Assembly: GCA_038521345.1 (NCBI GenBank)
Contig: JBCBKU010000002.1
Location: 124,001 to 188,000 of the forward strand
DNA: 64,000 bases
Direction of reading: 5' to 3'
DNA from: JBCBKU01 sp038521345
GTDB taxonomy: Bacteria; Pseudomonadota; Alphaproteobacteria; Rhodobacterales; Rhodobacteraceae
Of the stretch, positions 62,382 to 64,000 are shown one piece after another. The notes under the pieces are model-generated. The model did no database searches. It saw only the letters and a program-made list of their open reading frames with translations, and had not been told where the DNA came from. Every line of letters begins with the position of its first letter. Position 1 is the first letter of the stretch. Position numbers and translations under genes: made by a program.

Positions 62382-63587
62382 CTAGCGCCGCTTCGGTTCG
62401 GGGCCAAGCCGGATATGGGCCATGATCTGTCCGTGATCGGAGGCGAGTTTGTTGTAAGGCGCCTCGGGATGGGACCCGTCGGTCAGATGGTCGTTAAAAA
62501 CGCTGAAGTACTCCATCTCTCCCAGTTGCCCGTCGTAATCCGGGTGAAAGTGCCGGGACAGATAGATCTGGTCGATGGATTCGAAGACGCCGCCAAACGA
62601 CGCGGTGTAGACCATGTCGCGCAGGGATCGGCGAATAAAGAGCTTCTCCGCCGAATGGAGCCGGACGCGTTCCACGGCCTCGGTAATGGCAGTGTTCTCG
62701 TCGGCGCTGTAACGGTCTGACGGGTGCTCAGCATCATGGCGTCGCATCCATGAATAGTTTCGGAACGGCCGTTCACCTGAGATGATTTCAGAGGAAACGG
62801 CATTTTCGCCATCGTTGAAGTCGCCGAGAACGATAACGGGCCGGTCGGCTTCAAGTTCCCGAAGGATCAGACCGCGCAGCACATGCGCCTCGGCCATACG
62901 GCGTAACCCGGCCCGCAGAGCCCCCATGGCCCGCCCGGCCGGATCATAGTTGGTGAGATCGGCTTCAGGCGCGAAGGGCGCAGCATCCTCGCGTGGGTAT
63001 TCACCCAGCTTCGACTTCAGGTGGCAATTGAAGACCGTGACTACCGTATCGCCCACGGGCACACGCACTTTCAGGATGGGGCGCGACACGCGATCAAGGG
63101 TGAAGTGCCCCGCGTCGCCACCGCCAAGCGCCGAGAACGCGATTTCGACTGGCGGCAGAAGCTCTTGGTGGATCTCTGGTTCGCCGACAAATCCCAGACG
63201 TGAAAGGACGGCGAGGCCCGGGCGACGCTGACCTGGGGGCCCATCTGACAGGTTGGGTGCAAAGGCCAGGCTGGCCTCTGCGTAGGGCGTGTACGCCAGT
63301 TTCTCGAAGATGGCCTTCTTGGCGTAGCGTTTCGAACTGTCCGGAACTGCGACCTCGTTCGACGCTACACCGCGAATGTCTGCCTCGGCGATCACCCGGG
63401 CGAGCGCCTCTTCCTCGAAAATCTCCTGAAACCCGACAATGTCGGCATCCATGGTCAGGATCTGATCTGCCAGCCAATCGGCTTTCCACGCGTATTCTTC
63501 GGGTGTGTACTTCTCGAACCGGTAGTACTCCTGCTCGGGCCCGATCAAGTTTTTTACGTTGAAGCTGGCGATGGTGAACCGGGTCAT
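62382..63587 (-). CDS. endonuclease/exonuclease/phosphatase-family protein
   Basis: 401 residues. ASFNVKNLIG, IVGFQEIFEEE, VFNCHLKSKLG, VIVLGDFNDGE and KLASDHGQIM are the metal- and phosphate-binding motifs of the EEP (DNase I-like) fold. Activity could be nuclease or phosphatase; no signal peptide. Start overlaps the stop of the upstream dehydratase-like gene (63584-63587). Confidence 0.88.
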   Translation of the reverse strand: MTRFTIASFNVKNLIGPEQEYYRFEKYTPEEYAWKADWLADQILTMDADIVGFQEIFEEEALARVIAEADIRGVASNEVAVPDSSKRYAKKAIFEKLAYTPYAEASLAFAPNLSDGPPGQRRPGLAVLSRLGFVGEPEIHQELLPPVEIAFSALGGGDAGHFTLDRVSRPILKVRVPVGDTVVTVFNCHLKSKLGEYPREDAAPFAPEADLTNYDPAGRAMGALRAGLRRMAEAHVLRGLILRELEADRPVIVLGDFNDGENAVSSEIISGERPFRNYSWMRRHDAEHPSDRYSADENTAITEAVERVRLHSAEKLFIRRSLRDMVYTASFGGVFESIDQIYLSRHFHPDYDGQLGEMEYFSVFNDHLTDGSHPEAPYNKLASDHGQIMAHIRLGPEPKRR

Positions 63588-64000
63588 ACCAGAGCCTCCG
63601 CACGGTCGAGGGCGGCACGATACACGGCCGGATCGACATTGCCGCCAGTCGCCACCGCAATCACGGTGTCTCCGGTGACCGTCTCCGGGTGGTAAAGCGC
63701 GGCGGCGAGGCCGACGGCGCCGCCGGGCTCAAGAACAAGGTTGAGGTGGTGGAACGCAGCCGCCATGGCACGCAGAGCGTCGTCGTCGGATACAACGACG
63801 CCCGGTCCGCTGTGGGAGTGCAGGATTGGGAAGGTGAGCTTGCCGGGTGCCGGTGTCAGGATCGCGTCACATATCGATCCCGACAAGGATGGGTTGGTCT
63901 CGAGCTGGCCCGAGATCAGCGATCGGGCCACGTCATCGAACCCGTCCGGCTCAACCGGACGCACGCGGAGGCCCGGCGCACCCGCGGCGAGGGCAGCCGC
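63584..64000 (-). CDS. threonine/serine dehydratase-like PLP enzyme, partial (N-terminus outside window)
   Basis: About 138 C-terminal residues. LVLEPGGAVGLAAALY and VIAVATGGNVDP are characteristic of fold-type II threonine ammonia-lyases and related serine/threonine dehydratases; the Gly-rich end fits the PLP-phosphate region. The PLP lysine lies beyond the right edge. Translationally coupled to the EEP gene. Confidence 0.85.
   Translation of the reverse strand, partial: AAALAAGAPGLRVRPVEPDGFDDVARSLISGQLETNPSLSGSICDAILTPAPGKLTFPILHSHSGPGVVVSDDDALRAMAAAFHHLNLVLEPGGAVGLAAALYHPETVTGDTVIAVATGGNVDPAVYRAALDRAEALV

Overview
The window is about 64 kb of GC-rich chromosomal DNA, densely packed with genes on both strands. 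I infer an alphaproteobacterium of the order Rhodobacterales (Roseobacter/Rhodobacter type). The evidence is the gene content: a class I lysyl-tRNA synthetase, a short glutamyl-tRNA synthetase, an NDUFS4-like complex I accessory protein, an iron-sulfur bacterial photolyase, a full gcvTHP operon behind a tandem glycine riboswitch, and urtABCDE urea uptake genes. No phage, transposon, CRISPR array or plasmid gene is visible. It reads as ordinary chromosome with a few accessory blocks.

Layout. 1-5.6 kb: leuA (cut by the left edge) with a leucine-rich leader peptide and alternative hairpins in front, a secreted beta-propeller protein, an SDR translationally coupled to an FeS-type photolyase, and an 18-repeat MORN protein. 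5.7-13.6 kb: nadE, a PfkB-type sugar kinase, a Tat-exported MBL-fold hydrolase, a small zinc peptidase, a second-type gltX, a MATE exporter and a gamma-glutamylcyclotransferase-like protein. 13.7-19.3 kb: glycine riboswitch, gcvT-gcvH-gcvP, aqpZ and tRNA-Ala(CGC). 19.3-28.9 kb: a nine-gene minus-strand operon (NMT1/THI5-type ABC importer, cytosine-deaminase-like amidohydrolase, GlcD-like flavin oxidase, two tandem flavodoxin-fold reductases, 2-oxoglutarate oxygenase, creatininase-like amidohydrolase) with a divergent RidA gene. This looks like an uncharacterised catabolic pathway for a nitrogen heterocycle.

28.2-31.9 kb: a SRAP/HMCES-type protein lacking the catalytic Cys2, an orphan ParA, cspA with its terminator, and a gene-poor stretch of small membrane proteins. 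31.9-37 kb: ettA, a DUF3500 protein and a cobalt-type nitrile hydratase operon (nthA, nthB, accessory protein) headed by a LuxR-type regulator with two membrane segments. 37.8-47.9 kb: aldo/keto reductase, nadD, a dacB-type carboxypeptidase, a TerB-like protein, lysK, a DUF4864 protein, a large right-handed beta-helix protein and small redox proteins. 48.3-51.3 kb: uvrB, the NDUFS4-like protein and tRNA-Arg(TCT). 51.7-57.8 kb: urtABCDE. 57.8-64 kb: a phosphodiesterase, an enolase-superfamily enzyme beside a zinc alcohol dehydrogenase, an MFS exporter, an EEP-family nuclease/phosphatase and the C-terminal part of a threonine-dehydratase-like enzyme cut by the right edge.

The strongest candidates for something new are the 19.3-28.3 kb heterocycle operon, the leuA attenuator, the membrane-tethered LuxR upstream of nitrile hydratase, and the Cys-less SRAP protein. 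All functions are read from recognisable motifs and family resemblance. No database search was possible.
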